Source of the DNA: Pseudaminobacter sp040045035
GTDB taxonomy: Bacteria; Pseudomonadota; Alphaproteobacteria; Rhizobiales; Rhizobiaceae
Reading direction: 5' to 3'
Assembly (NCBI RefSeq): GCF_040045035.1
Contig: NZ_JBDZDS010000007.1
Span: forward strand, 186,001-250,000
DNA: 64,000 nt
Shown here: positions 24,852-33,742 of the stretch, piece after piece
Numbering within the stretch: the stretch's first letter is position 1
How the letters are laid out: each line of letters starts with the position of its first letter
The notes under the pieces: model-generated
What the model saw: only the letters and a program-made list of their open reading frames with translations
What the model was told of the DNA's origin: nothing
The model's database searches: none
Made by a program: the position numbers and the translations under genes

Positions 24852-25918
24852 GGCGCGATCACCCGGCAATCGGCGGGCCTGAACTCGGCCACCACCTCGG
24901 CGCCGGGCTGCCACTCCCGCGACTTGCGGTCGAGCCGGACGATAAAGCCGTGCGCGCTGCCGTCGAGTTGAACGCGCAAATGGTCGCCCTGGTAGACGCA
25001 ATCGGCAACCCGTGCGGCAATGCTGTTGCCGGTTGCCACCGTGCCGTCCTTCAGCTCGATGCGCTCCGGCCGGATCGACAGAAGAACATCCTGGCCAGCG
25101 GCTACTTTCCCGGAAAGGCCGGCGATGACATGGCCGCCTCTTTTCAGCGCGATGCGGGCTTCCGCGCCCGCCACGCTCTCGACCGTTCCTTCGGCCAGGT
25201 TGGTCTCGCCGATGAACTCGGCGACAAAACGGGTATGCGGTTCGTCGTAGATTTCGCGCGGCGTGCCGATCTGCTCGATCTTGCCCTTGTTGAGCACGGC
25301 GATCCGGTCGGACATGGTGAGCGCTTCCGACTGGTCGTGGGTAACGAAGACGATGGTAAGGCCCAGCCGGTTGTGCAGCGCGCGGATGTCCAGCTGCATC
25401 TGCTCGCGCAGCTGCTTGTCGAGCGCGCCGAGCGGCTCGTCCATCAGCACAACGCGCGGCTCGAAGACCAGGGCGCGCGCCAGCGCCACGCGCTGCTGCT
25501 GGCCGCCGGAAAGTTGCGACGGCCGCCTGTCGCGCATCGCCGAAAGCTGCACCATGTCGAGCGCCCGCGCCACGCGCTCACCGATCTCGGCCGCGCCGAC
25601 CCCGCGCATCTGAAGCGGAAAGGCGATGTTCTCGCCCACGCTCATATGGGGAAAAAGCGCATAGCTCTGAAACACCACGCCCATGTCGCGCCTGTAGGTG
25701 GGCAAGTGATCGACCGGCTCGCCGTCCACCAGAACCCTGCCCTTCGTCGGCGTCTCGAAGCCGGCCAGCATCATCAGGAGCGTCGTCTTGCCGGAGCCCG
25801 ACGGGCCGAGCAGGCTTACGAACTGGCCCTTGGCGATGTCGAGGTCGAGATTGTCGACGACGCACAAGGACCCGTACCATTTGCTGATGCCGTCGAAACG
25901 GATGCGGATGTCAGTCAA
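24848..25918 (-). CDS. Polyamine-type ABC transporter ATPase (PotA-like)
   Basis: The 356-residue ATPase has Walker A GPSGSGKTT, signature LSGGQQQRVALARAL, Walker B VVLMDEPLGALD, the switch His in FVTHDQSEA, and a C-terminal TOBE domain (IRPERIELKDG). A TTG start at 25916-25918, with GGAGGGGAC upstream, fits best: LTDIRIRFDGISKWYG. It powers uptake of the ligand bound by the protein encoded at 26098-27150. Confidence 0.88.
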   Translation of the reverse strand: MTDIRIRFDGISKWYGSLCVVDNLDLDIAKGQFVSLLGPSGSGKTTLLMMLAGFETPTKGRVLVDGEPVDHLPTYRRDMGVVFQSYALFPHMSVGENIAFPLQMRGVGAAEIGERVARALDMVQLSAMRDRRPSQLSGGQQQRVALARALVFEPRVVLMDEPLGALDKQLREQMQLDIRALHNRLGLTIVFVTHDQSEALTMSDRIAVLNKGKIEQIGTPREIYDEPHTRFVAEFIGETNLAEGTVESVAGAEARIALKRGGHVIAGLSGKVAAGQDVLLSIRPERIELKDGTVATGNSIAARVADCVYQGDHLRVQLDGSAHGFIVRLDRKSREWQPGAEVVAEFRPADCRVIAP

Positions 25919-26097
25919 AAGTCCCCTCCACGATCGGGTCGCGGCAACGGTCCGCTCGGCGAGGCGGACGGATGCCGACAAGTCAATTCCTTGCAACGCA
26001 TTGCGCCTGCCGGCCTTGGACCGGCCGGCGCCTGGATACGGCCAAGCGCCAAGCGGGCCGCGGCCCGCCTGGCTTCTCGCCGGTCGGCGTGGCTCGG

Positions 26098-27150
26098 CTA
26101 CTGGGCCAGCCAGGCGTTGAAGCGTTGCGTCAGTGCCTCGGAGTTGTCGATCCAGAAGTTGACGTCGAGCGGGATGGCTTCGGCCAGGTTCTTGGAGTCG
26201 GTCGGAAGCTCGGCCGCATAGTCAGGCGAGACCTTGCCGGCAGCATCGAGATTCGGAAGACCGTAAGCCACATAGGCCGGCAGCTTGACCTGATTGTCGG
26301 GCTCGCTGGCGAAGGCGATGAAGTCCTGCCCGGCATCCTTGTTCTCGGCGTCCTTCAAGACGACCCAGCTGTCGATCGCATAGACGCTGCCCGGCCAGAC
26401 GACCTTGAACTTCTTGCCCTCGGTGCGGTTGATGCCGGTGATGCGGCCGTTATAGGCCGAGGCCATCGCCACCTCGCCGGAAGCGAGCAGCTGCAGCGGC
26501 TGGGCACCCGCTTCCCACCAGACGATGTTCGGGCGAAGCTCGTCGAGCTTCTTGAAGGCGCGGTCGACACCCTCCGGCGTCGACAGAACCTGGTAGACCT
26601 CGTCCTTCTTCACGCCGTCGGCGAGCAGCGCGAATTCGAGCGTATATTTGGCGCCCTTGCGCAGCGAGCGCTTGCCAGGGAACTTTTCCACGTTCCAGAA
26701 GTCGGCCCAGGAAGTGGGCCCTTCCGCGAGCTTGGCACCGTCATAGGCAATCGCCGTGGACCAGACGATGGCGCCGACGCCGCAATCGTTCACTGCGTCG
26801 GGCAGGAACTTGTCCTTGCCGCCCATCTTGTCCCAATCGATCTTCTCAAAAAGGCCGTCGGCGCAGCCAAGGGCCAGTTCCTCGGCTTCCACCTGGACGA
26901 CATCCCAGTTGGGCGTCCCCGCCTTGACCTTCGACTGGAGAACGCCGAAGCCACCATCCCAGGCCTCGTCGAGCACCGACTTGCCGGTCTTTTCGGCATA
27001 GGGCTTGAAATAGATCTCGCGCTGCGCGTCCTGGTAGTTTCCGCCCCACGAGACGACGGTCAGGTCCCTTGCAAAGGCGGAAGAGCCTGCAAGGCTCGCC
27101 GCCGCAACGAGGACACCGCCAAAAATGGCCAGTTTCTTGCTTTGTTTCAC
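26098..27150 (-). CDS. Extracellular solute-binding protein, PotD/PotF family
   Basis: The 350-residue protein has a Sec signal (MKQSKKLAIFGGVLVAAASL) and the family opening DLTVVSWGGNYQDAQREI. Other visible stretches are VVQVEAEELALGC and VWWEAGAQPLQLLASGEVAM. It binds a cationic or polyamine-like solute in the periplasm for the PotABC-type genes downstream. Translation starts at GTG, with GGGGAA upstream. It is the first gene of the operon. Confidence 0.88.
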   Translation of the reverse strand: MKQSKKLAIFGGVLVAAASLAGSSAFARDLTVVSWGGNYQDAQREIYFKPYAEKTGKSVLDEAWDGGFGVLQSKVKAGTPNWDVVQVEAEELALGCADGLFEKIDWDKMGGKDKFLPDAVNDCGVGAIVWSTAIAYDGAKLAEGPTSWADFWNVEKFPGKRSLRKGAKYTLEFALLADGVKKDEVYQVLSTPEGVDRAFKKLDELRPNIVWWEAGAQPLQLLASGEVAMASAYNGRITGINRTEGKKFKVVWPGSVYAIDSWVVLKDAENKDAGQDFIAFASEPDNQVKLPAYVAYGLPNLDAAGKVSPDYAAELPTDSKNLAEAIPLDVNFWIDNSEALTQRFNAWLAQ

Positions 27151-27480
27151 GTTATTCCCCTCATTATTGGAAGATTCCGGGCATACGTCTAGGATATGCT
27201 CGGTGAAACCTACCGCTTGTTTGAGCCGCCCTGCAAGGCCGCTGTGTGCGCATTAGTGCATTATCAGACGCAGCCTGCAACGGAGACGAATTGACGCTTC
27301 CGGATCTGCAAACTTACTTGCCGTGATTGCAGTCGCTGGGCGTGGATGACCGTGGCCTCATCGACCATCGGCTCCTGGATTCATGCCGCTGCTTGCGTCA
27401 ATAGTTCGCCCAGCAGGCGAGCCAAGCGGCCGTCGCAACGCGCCACTTCCTCTGCGCGGTGCCTGGCTCATTTCTGCGGC
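27151..27480. other. Intergenic region before the PotD-type operon
   Basis: No gene is seen. The promoter of the binding-protein operon should lie here on the minus strand, and the 3' end of the amidase operon enters from the other side. I could not identify a confident promoter or a terminator hairpin. Confidence 0.4.
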
Positions 27481-28857
27481 TCAGTGGAGAGCAGGGTAGG
27501 CTTCAAAAGGCGCCAATGCACATTCGGCCAGATGCGCAATCCGCAGGAGTTCCGCATCATGATCGAGGCGGCCGCTGATCATCATGCCCACCGGCAGACC
27601 GGCTTTGGTCAAGCCGCAAGGGATGCTGATGGAAGGCTGGCCGGACAGATTGAACACGGTCGCGTTCTTGGAGGCATGGTGGTCGTAGCCTTCTGGCCGC
27701 TGGTCGAAAGGCGCCGGCATGATCGTCGCCGACGGGGCCACCAAGGCGTCGCATTGCTGCATCATCTCGGCCATGAGAGCCCTGAGCCGCAGCCGTTCGT
27801 GCTGGGCGCGGATATAGTCGGAAGCGGAGATGCGCGATTTTCTTCCGAGCTTTTCCTGGAGTTCCGAACTGAAATCGCCGGGGTGTGCAGCCAGGGCCTG
27901 CGCATGCAGCGCGTAGGCTTCCGCAAAAACCAGTCCGGACATTTCGAGACTGACATCAATGCCGCCGCTGTCGATCTCGACAATGACGGCGCCTTGCTTT
28001 TCCAGTTCGCCGATCGCGCGATCGACGAACTCGATGATTTCGGGCTCGCCGTCGAAGAAAAACTGCCGCGCAATGCCGATGCGCGTGCCGGCGATCGTTC
28101 CGACTTCGCCTTGGAGAGGGACGAACTGCCGTCCAGAAGAGTAAGGGTCCTGGGCATCGGGACCGGAAATGGCCTGCATGATCAGCGCCGCGTCTTCCAC
28201 GTTGCGGGCGAGGGGGCCGACATGATCCATCGTCCGAACCAGGGGCAGCACGCCCGTCGTGCCGACCAGGCCGAAGCTCGGCTTGAAGCCGACGATGCCG
28301 CAGCAATGGGCCGGGTAGCGGATTGAACAGGCGGTGTCGGTGCCGAGCGCTGCGAAGGCCAGGCCGGCGGCTACTGCGCTTGCCGAGCCGCCGCTCGAGC
28401 CGCCGGGGTCGCGGGTCGTGTCCCACGGATTGGCGATCCGGCCAAAGAACGGGTTGATGCTCGTGGTGCCATAGGCCAGTTCGTGGGTCCCGGCCTTGCC
28501 GAGGATGATCGCACCCGCTTCCTTGAGCTTTCCCACGACGTTGGCGTCATGGTCGGGCACCCAGTCGGCATAAAGCTTCGAGCCGCATGTCGTGCGGATG
28601 CCCTTCGTCGCCATGTTGTCCTTGACCGCGACGGGCACGCCGTGAAGCGGGCCGAGCCATTCTCCAGCCCCGAGCCTTCGATCCGCCTCGCAGGCCGCTG
28701 CAAGCGCTTCTTCGGCCGCAACGGTGACGAAGGCGTTGAGAAGCGGATTGAGCCGTTCGATGCGCTCCAGCATCAATTGCGTCAGCGCGGTCGAGGTGAT
28801 CCCGCCGCTGCGGAGCAGCCGGGAGATCTCGGAAATGCTGGAGTAGTGCAGGGCCAA
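27481..28857 (-). CDS. Amidase (amidase signature family)
   Basis: The 458-residue enzyme has the Ser-cisSer-Lys catalytic set: Lys in VPVAVKDNMATKG and the serines in the Gly/Ser-rich RDPGGSSGGSASAVAAGLA. It is GatA-like in length, but no gatB or gatC is nearby, so it is a catabolic amidase. It starts 10 bases after the S58 peptidase stop and ends the operon. It probably hydrolyses an amide taken up by the ABC system encoded upstream. Confidence 0.88.
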   Translation of the reverse strand: MALHYSSISEISRLLRSGGITSTALTQLMLERIERLNPLLNAFVTVAAEEALAAACEADRRLGAGEWLGPLHGVPVAVKDNMATKGIRTTCGSKLYADWVPDHDANVVGKLKEAGAIILGKAGTHELAYGTTSINPFFGRIANPWDTTRDPGGSSGGSASAVAAGLAFAALGTDTACSIRYPAHCCGIVGFKPSFGLVGTTGVLPLVRTMDHVGPLARNVEDAALIMQAISGPDAQDPYSSGRQFVPLQGEVGTIAGTRIGIARQFFFDGEPEIIEFVDRAIGELEKQGAVIVEIDSGGIDVSLEMSGLVFAEAYALHAQALAAHPGDFSSELQEKLGRKSRISASDYIRAQHERLRLRALMAEMMQQCDALVAPSATIMPAPFDQRPEGYDHHASKNATVFNLSGQPSISIPCGLTKAGLPVGMMISGRLDHDAELLRIAHLAECALAPFEAYPALH

Positions 28858-28867
28858 TTCGTCCGCC

Positions 28868-29884
28868 TCAGCGCAGCCAGTCGGCCAGCGAGGGGCGGAA
28901 ATTGCCGGCGCGGCCAGTCATGGCCTGCGCCGCGCACATGGAGTTCAGCACCGCTTCCTGCGTGGCCTCGGTGGCGGCGCGGAAGAGCTTGTCGATGCGG
29001 TTCTCGTTCAGCGCGCGCATCGAGATGAGCTCGCTCTTCTCGTCGTGGTCGATCATGGTCGCCGTGGTGAAGCCGATTGAGATGTCGCCGCTGCCATGGC
29101 CCCAAAAGGCGCCGAGGCGAGCAAGCCCGGCCCCGCAGCGGCGCGTCACGCGCTTGAGCTGGCGGTGTTCCAGCGGAACATCGGTGGCGAGGATGATGAT
29201 GACCGAACCCTTTTCCGCCTCCTTGGCGGTGCGGGGCGAAGGCTGGCGGCCGTCCGGCAGTGTGAGATCGCCGGCGCGGCCGAAATTGGAGAGCACCAGG
29301 GTGCCGACATGAAAGGTCTGGCCATCGAGCTCGAACCGGCGCGACGAGGTGCCGATGCCGCCCTTGAAGCCGAAGCAGGTCATGCCCGTGCCGGCGCCGA
29401 CATTGCCCTGTTCGACCGCACCTTCATGTGCGTTGGCCAAGGCAAGGCGTGCATGCTCCTCGGTGACCGCCATCGCCTGGATGTCGTTGAGCGGACCGTC
29501 GTTGCATTCGCAGACGACCGGGTTCACCGTCGCGGTCTGGCGGCCGATATCGGGATTGGCGGCGATCGCCTCGCGGATCAGCGCGTTGGCGCAGGTGCCG
29601 ACCCCAAACGTGTTGGTGAGCAGGATCGGCGTTTCCAGCGTGCCAAGCTCGTCGATCTGCACCAGCCCCGTGCTCTTGCCGAAGCCGTTGATGACGTCGC
29701 TCGCGGCCAGCACCTTCTTGCGATAGAGATTGCCGGAATGCGGCAGCACGGCGGTGACGCCGGTGTTGATGTCGCCGTCGCGGATCGTGTGGTGGCCGAT
29801 GCGCACGCCGGGCACATCGGTGATCGCGTTCTTCTCGCCCGTGGGAAGAATTCCGCAGACGATGCCAAAATCCCGTGCGTTCAC
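28868..29884 (-). CDS. DmpA-type aminopeptidase (peptidase family S58)
   Basis: The 338-residue protein matches DmpA/BapA enzymes: ITDVPGVRIGHHTI, FGVGTCANALIREA and ECNDGPLND. The autoprocessing site is in EKGSVIIILATD, where the Ser becomes the N-terminal nucleophile of the beta chain, followed by LEHRQLKRVTRRC. DmpA releases N-terminal L- or D-amino acids from peptides and amides, and BapA acts on beta-peptides. Its place between an amino-acid ABC ATPase and an amidase supports use of D- or unusual amino-acid amides. The start is GTG. Confidence 0.88.
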   Translation of the reverse strand: MNARDFGIVCGILPTGEKNAITDVPGVRIGHHTIRDGDINTGVTAVLPHSGNLYRKKVLAASDVINGFGKSTGLVQIDELGTLETPILLTNTFGVGTCANALIREAIAANPDIGRQTATVNPVVCECNDGPLNDIQAMAVTEEHARLALANAHEGAVEQGNVGAGTGMTCFGFKGGIGTSSRRFELDGQTFHVGTLVLSNFGRAGDLTLPDGRQPSPRTAKEAEKGSVIIILATDVPLEHRQLKRVTRRCGAGLARLGAFWGHGSGDISIGFTTATMIDHDEKSELISMRALNENRIDKLFRAATEATQEAVLNSMCAAQAMTGRAGNFRPSLADWLR

Positions 29885-29920
29885 CGATGCTACCTCGATC
29901 CGTTCCAGTCTTTCCGGCCT

Positions 29921-30664
29921 CTAGAGGCGACCCGCTTCCACGATGCGCTTCAGGAAGGCCTGCGTGCGTTCGCCCTGCGGCTTTCCGAAGATCTGCTCCG
30001 GCGGGCCTTCCTCATAGACCTTGCCGGCCTGCAGGAAGCAGACCTTGTCCGCGACCTCGCGGGCAAAGCCCATTTCGTGCGTGGCGAGCACCATCGTCAT
30101 GCCGTTCTTGGCCAGATCGCGCACGATGTCCAGCACTTCCGAAACCAGCTCCGGGTCGAGCGCCGAGGTGATCTCGTCCAGTAGCAGAAGCGTCGGATCC
30201 ATCATCAGCGCGCGGACAATGGCGACGCGCTGCTGCTGGCCGCCCGACAGGCGGTCCGGGTATTCATCCGCCTTGTGTTGCAGCCCGATACGGGCAAGCA
30301 GCGCCTTGCCCTTTTCCACGGCCTCCGCCTTGGACATGTTCAGCACCTTGGTGGGCGCCAGCGTGACGTTTTCGATCACGCTCATATGCGGGAAGAGGTT
30401 GTAGCCCTGGAAGACGATGCCGATCTCGCGGCGCAGGGCGTCCAGGTCCACGCCCGGACCTGTGACGCGATCGCCATGTAGACGGATCTCGCCCTCGTTG
30501 ATCGTCTCCAGCCGGTTGATGCAGCGCAGCAGCGTGGACTTTCCGCAGCCCGACGGGCCGATCAGGCAGACCACCTGATGCTCCTCGATGTCGAGCGAGA
30601 TGCCGGAAAGGACCTCGACCGCGCCGTAGCGCTTGTATGCCTTGTCGATTTCGACCAGTGCCAT
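29921..30664 (-). CDS. Polar amino-acid ABC transporter ATPase (GlnQ/HisP type)
   Basis: The 247-residue ATPase has Walker A GPSGCGKSTLLRCINRLE, signature LSGGQQQRVAIVRALMMDP, Walker B LLLLDEITSALDPELV and the switch motif ATHEMGFAREVADKV. The sequence is that of the PAAT family. The usual EPTSALD is here EITSALD, which is a mild variant. It partners the permease and binding protein encoded upstream. Confidence 0.9.
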   Translation of the reverse strand: MALVEIDKAYKRYGAVEVLSGISLDIEEHQVVCLIGPSGCGKSTLLRCINRLETINEGEIRLHGDRVTGPGVDLDALRREIGIVFQGYNLFPHMSVIENVTLAPTKVLNMSKAEAVEKGKALLARIGLQHKADEYPDRLSGGQQQRVAIVRALMMDPTLLLLDEITSALDPELVSEVLDIVRDLAKNGMTMVLATHEMGFAREVADKVCFLQAGKVYEEGPPEQIFGKPQGERTQAFLKRIVEAGRL

Positions 30665-30688
30665 CTTTTCAGTCCATCCGTTCGAGGG

Positions 30689-31792
30689 TCAGGAGCGCAT
30701 CTTCTTGCGGTCGCGTTCGATCAGCTTGTCGACGAAACGGGCCTGCGGGATCGTGAGCACGATGAAGAGGATGGCGACGGTGGTGACGGCGGAGAGGTTG
30801 AAATTGTTGCTGGCAATGATCTTCGACTGGTTGAAGGCGTCGATCGTGCCGATGATCGCGACCAGCGCAGTGTCCTTCTGCAGGCTGATGCAGTTGTTCA
30901 TCAGCGGCGGAACGATGCCGCGCACTGCCAGCGGGATGACCACATAGCGCATGGTCTTGAAATAGGAGAGGCCCAGCGAGCGCGCTGCTGCGATCTGGCT
31001 CGGATGCACGCTTTCGATACCGGCGCGGTAGACCTCGGAGGTATAGGCACCGTAGGTCAGCGTCAGCGCGATGATGGCGTAGGCGTTGGAGGACAGATCC
31101 TTCAGGATCGGCAGGCCGGTCAGCGGTAGGCCGAAGCCGATCAGGTAGATGGTGATGATCGCCGGAAGGCCGCGGAAAAGGTCGCCATAGATAATTGCCA
31201 GTGTGCGGATCGGCTTGCCGGCCTCGCCGGGCAGGGTGCGCGCCATGGCGACAATGAGCGCCCAGACGAGGATCAATACGGCGGAAACGGTGAAGATGAA
31301 GATGTTGGTGCCGAAGGCCTTGAGCACGGCGCCGGCTGATTTCACGATCAGCGCGAGGTCGAAGAAGGTCCGGCTGACGGCCGCGTCGTTGACGACGAGG
31401 AACCACGCGAGCGAGCAGAGGATGAGCAGGGCTGCCGAATAGGCGAGCGCCTTCCACGAAGCGTCGGATGCCTTCGCTCCGAGTTCACGCCCGAGATAGA
31501 TGTCTGAAGACCTCGCGGCTTGCAACGACATGGACAGGGCGCGCGCTGCCAGCGCCAGAACGACCAGAGGCAGCAGGCAGGCGAGAGCGGCGACCACCGT
31601 GACGGGCGTTGCCGCCCAGCCTTCCGCGATCACGAAGGAGCGGATGTAGTGGGCCGTGTAGGCCGCGGCTGCGAGAGTGGCGAGAGCAAAGAGCAGAACG
31701 CCGAAGGAGCGCTTGCCGTAGGTTCGGACCTGGTTGCGAGCGCGCCATCTCCTGGCGCGCTCGTCCTTGGCTTCAAGAGCCGATGTGGACAT
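30689..31792 (-). CDS. Polar amino-acid ABC transporter permease
   Basis: The 367-residue membrane protein has a long N-terminal extension with extra helices (to about residue 150), then the His/Glu/Gln permease core. Core motifs are YGDLFRGLPAIITIYLIGFG, AYTSEVYRAGIESVHPSQIE-like and AARSLGLSYFKTMRYVVIP. Only one permease gene is present, so it may work as a homodimer. Confidence 0.88.
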   Translation of the reverse strand: MSTSALEAKDERARRWRARNQVRTYGKRSFGVLLFALATLAAAAYTAHYIRSFVIAEGWAATPVTVVAALACLLPLVVLALAARALSMSLQAARSSDIYLGRELGAKASDASWKALAYSAALLILCSLAWFLVVNDAAVSRTFFDLALIVKSAGAVLKAFGTNIFIFTVSAVLILVWALIVAMARTLPGEAGKPIRTLAIIYGDLFRGLPAIITIYLIGFGLPLTGLPILKDLSSNAYAIIALTLTYGAYTSEVYRAGIESVHPSQIAAARSLGLSYFKTMRYVVIPLAVRGIVPPLMNNCISLQKDTALVAIIGTIDAFNQSKIIASNNFNLSAVTTVAILFIVLTIPQARFVDKLIERDRKKMRS

Positions 31793-31812
31793 GAGGTTTC
31801 TCTAGCCTTGGC

Positions 31813-32676
31813 TCAGGGCTTCCAGGTCGGAACGTCGTCGGGCGAGACGCCGCCGAAGGATTCGAGCAGATATGCCGTCTCGAGCTTCTTGAGCGTGCCG
31901 TCGGCCTTCAGGTCCTCGATGATCTTGTCGATCGTCTCGGCGTTCGGCGAACCCTTCTGGTAGATGCCTGCGGTCAGTTCGTCGCTGGGGTACTTGCCGA
32001 TAGCCTGCAGCTTGCCGCCGGAATTGGCGACCTGGCCGAGCACGATGCCCAGATCGGTCATCACCGCGTCGACCTTGCCGGCGGCAGCGGCCGTGAACAT
32101 GGAGGCGGTGTCGTCGAACACGTCAACATTGGAGACGCCCAGCGTGTCCTGCACGAAGGAAACCAGCGTCGTGCCGGCCTGCGTGCCGACGTGAGCCTGC
32201 TTGATCGTCTCCTCGTTCAGGGTCGAGCCGGCCTTGGCGGCAACACCGTGGGCAGAGGCGAGATACGGGGCCGAGAAGTCAACGACCTTCTTGCGCGGCT
32301 CGGTGACCGAGATCAGCGCAAGCGCGATGTCAAAGTCCTTGTTCTGGCCGGCAACGATGGAGTCGAAGGAGGCGTTGACCAGCTTTACCTTGTCGAGGCC
32401 GAGGCGGTGGGCGATGTTGACCGCCATGCAGAACTCATAGCCGTCCTTGACCGTCTCGGGCGTGTCGCCGTTGAACTGGCCGACCGCCGGGAGGTTGATG
32501 ATGACGGTGAACTGGCCCGACACTGCCGGGGTGATCGAGGCCGCGCCCTTTTCGCCGGTCAGCGGACAGTCGCCGTAGCCTTCCGTGGCCATCGCTGCTC
32601 CCCCGGCGACGAAGGTCAGAGCCGTCGCGAGCAAAGCGCGCCGCGCGAGCTTTGCCGTGGTATTCAAGATCGTCAT
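31813..32676 (-). CDS. Polar amino-acid ABC transporter binding protein
   Basis: This is a 287-residue SBP_bac_3-type protein with a signal peptide (LARRALLATALTFVAGG, cleaved near AMATEG). Typical stretches are VKLVNASFDSIVAGQNKDFD and VVDFSAPYLASAHGVAAKAG. GAGGAGGGG lies before the ATG. A hairpin followed by a T-run just upstream separates it from the transaminase gene, perhaps allowing a different expression level. Confidence 0.88.
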   Translation of the reverse strand: MTILNTTAKLARRALLATALTFVAGGAAMATEGYGDCPLTGEKGAASITPAVSGQFTVIINLPAVGQFNGDTPETVKDGYEFCMAVNIAHRLGLDKVKLVNASFDSIVAGQNKDFDIALALISVTEPRKKVVDFSAPYLASAHGVAAKAGSTLNEETIKQAHVGTQAGTTLVSFVQDTLGVSNVDVFDDTASMFTAAAAGKVDAVMTDLGIVLGQVANSGGKLQAIGKYPSDELTAGIYQKGSPNAETIDKIIEDLKADGTLKKLETAYLLESFGGVSPDDVPTWKP

Positions 32677-32690
32677 AGTTTCCCCTCCTC

Positions 32691-32726
32691 AAAAAATGTT
32701 GGGTGGCTTCAGTGCTCCACTGAAGC
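32691..32726 (-). terminator. Intra-operon hairpin before the binding-protein gene
   Basis: A perfect 9-bp stem with a 3-nt loop (GCTTCAGTG at 32706-32714, CACTGAAGC at 32718-32726) precedes TTTTTT on the minus strand. It lies between the transaminase stop and the binding-protein ribosome binding site. Partial termination or mRNA stabilisation is likely. Confidence 0.5.
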
Positions 32727-32730
32727 AGGC

Positions 32731-33576
32731 CTAGTTGCGGGCCAGCTCCAGATAGATCGTTTGCAGGCGCTTCGTGACGGGGCCGGGCGTGCCGTCGCCG
32801 ATGACGTGGTCGCCGATCCGGATGACGGGTGTGACGAGGCTCGATGCGCTGGTCAAAAAGGCTTCCTTGGCTTCCCGTGCTTCCTCGACCGTGAACAGCC
32901 GCTCCTCGATGCGAAGCTTCTGCCCCTCGGCCATCTTCATGACCGCGCGCCTGGTGCAGCCGGGCAGGATAGCCTGCGAGTTCGGCCGGGTGACGATCAC
33001 GTCGTCCTTGGTCAGGATGAAAGCGGTGGAAGAGGCGCCCTCCGTGACAAAACCGTCTTCCACCAGCCAGGCTTCGTGGAAGCCCTTCGCCTTGGCGGCC
33101 CTCTTGGCCAGAACCTGCGCCAGCAGCATCACTGTCTTGATGTCGCGGCGGGCCCAGCGCGTATCGGGCGCGATGTCGACCGCGACGCCGTTCTTGACCG
33201 AATTGGCGTTGACCAGATTCTTCGCCTGGCTGAATGCGACGAAGGAAGGCTTCATGTCGTCGGCAAAGCCGAAGTCACGATCGGCGGCGCCGCGGGTAAC
33301 CTGCAGGTAGACGACGCCTTCCTGGAGAGCATTGCGCGCGATCAGCTCGCGCTGCACGTCCACGATTTCTTCCCTCGAAAGAGGCAGCGGAATTGAAATT
33401 TCCTTCAGCGAACGTTCCAGCCGGCTGAGGTGAAGATCATTGTCGATCAGCCTGCCGCCGATGACGGCCGATACTTCGTAGATACCATCGCCAAAGAGGA
33501 AGCCTCGGTCGAAAACCGAAACTTTGGCCTCAGCCTCGGCGACATAGTCTCCGTTTATGTAGATGGTCCTGCTCAA
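32731..33576 (-). CDS. D-amino-acid/branched-chain-type transaminase (class IV)
   Basis: A PLP class IV aminotransferase of about 281 residues from a TTG start (LSRTIYINGDYV), where family members usually begin. Longer starts at 33615 or 33639 are possible. Visible motifs are VFDRGFLFGDGIYEV, VYLQVTRGAADRDF, the PLP Lys in RRDIKTVMLLAQVLAKRAA, and GFVTEGASSTAFILTKD. Overall it resembles D-alanine aminotransferase (Dat). In this operon it would deaminate D-amino acids released by the DmpA-type peptidase and amidase. Confidence 0.85.
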   Translation of the reverse strand: MSRTIYINGDYVAEAEAKVSVFDRGFLFGDGIYEVSAVIGGRLIDNDLHLSRLERSLKEISIPLPLSREEIVDVQRELIARNALQEGVVYLQVTRGAADRDFGFADDMKPSFVAFSQAKNLVNANSVKNGVAVDIAPDTRWARRDIKTVMLLAQVLAKRAAKAKGFHEAWLVEDGFVTEGASSTAFILTKDDVIVTRPNSQAILPGCTRRAVMKMAEGQKLRIEERLFTVEEAREAKEAFLTSASSLVTPVIRIGDHVIGDGTPGPVTKRLQTIYLELARN

Positions 33577-33653
33577 TTCGTACCCCGAAAACTCCAGACA
33601 TTGGACGCTAGGCATTCCCCCTTGCCACGTCCAATGCATTGTTTTCTAATAGT

Positions 33654-33670
33654 TATGCAATTTCTGCATA
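33654..33670. promoter_or_regulatory. LysR-type binding dyad TATGCA-N5-TGCATA
   Basis: Perfect 6-bp arms contain an exact T-N11-A core. The dyad lies in the divergent region between the transaminase operon and the LysR gene, 72 bases before the LysR start. This is the classic regulatory binding site layout of LysR regulators. Confidence 0.6.
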
Positions 33671-33742
33671 GGGTCTTTGGTCAAGGGAACCGCGCAATAG
33701 CCGGCTTGGCAAAAGCGCTCGTCCGCACCTCTGGGGGACTTG

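Noticed and set aside
25919..25996. Upstream in-frame start for the PotA-like ATPase at 25996
   Set aside because: The added residues are not family-like; the TTG at 25918 with GGAGGGGAC gives the normal N-terminus.
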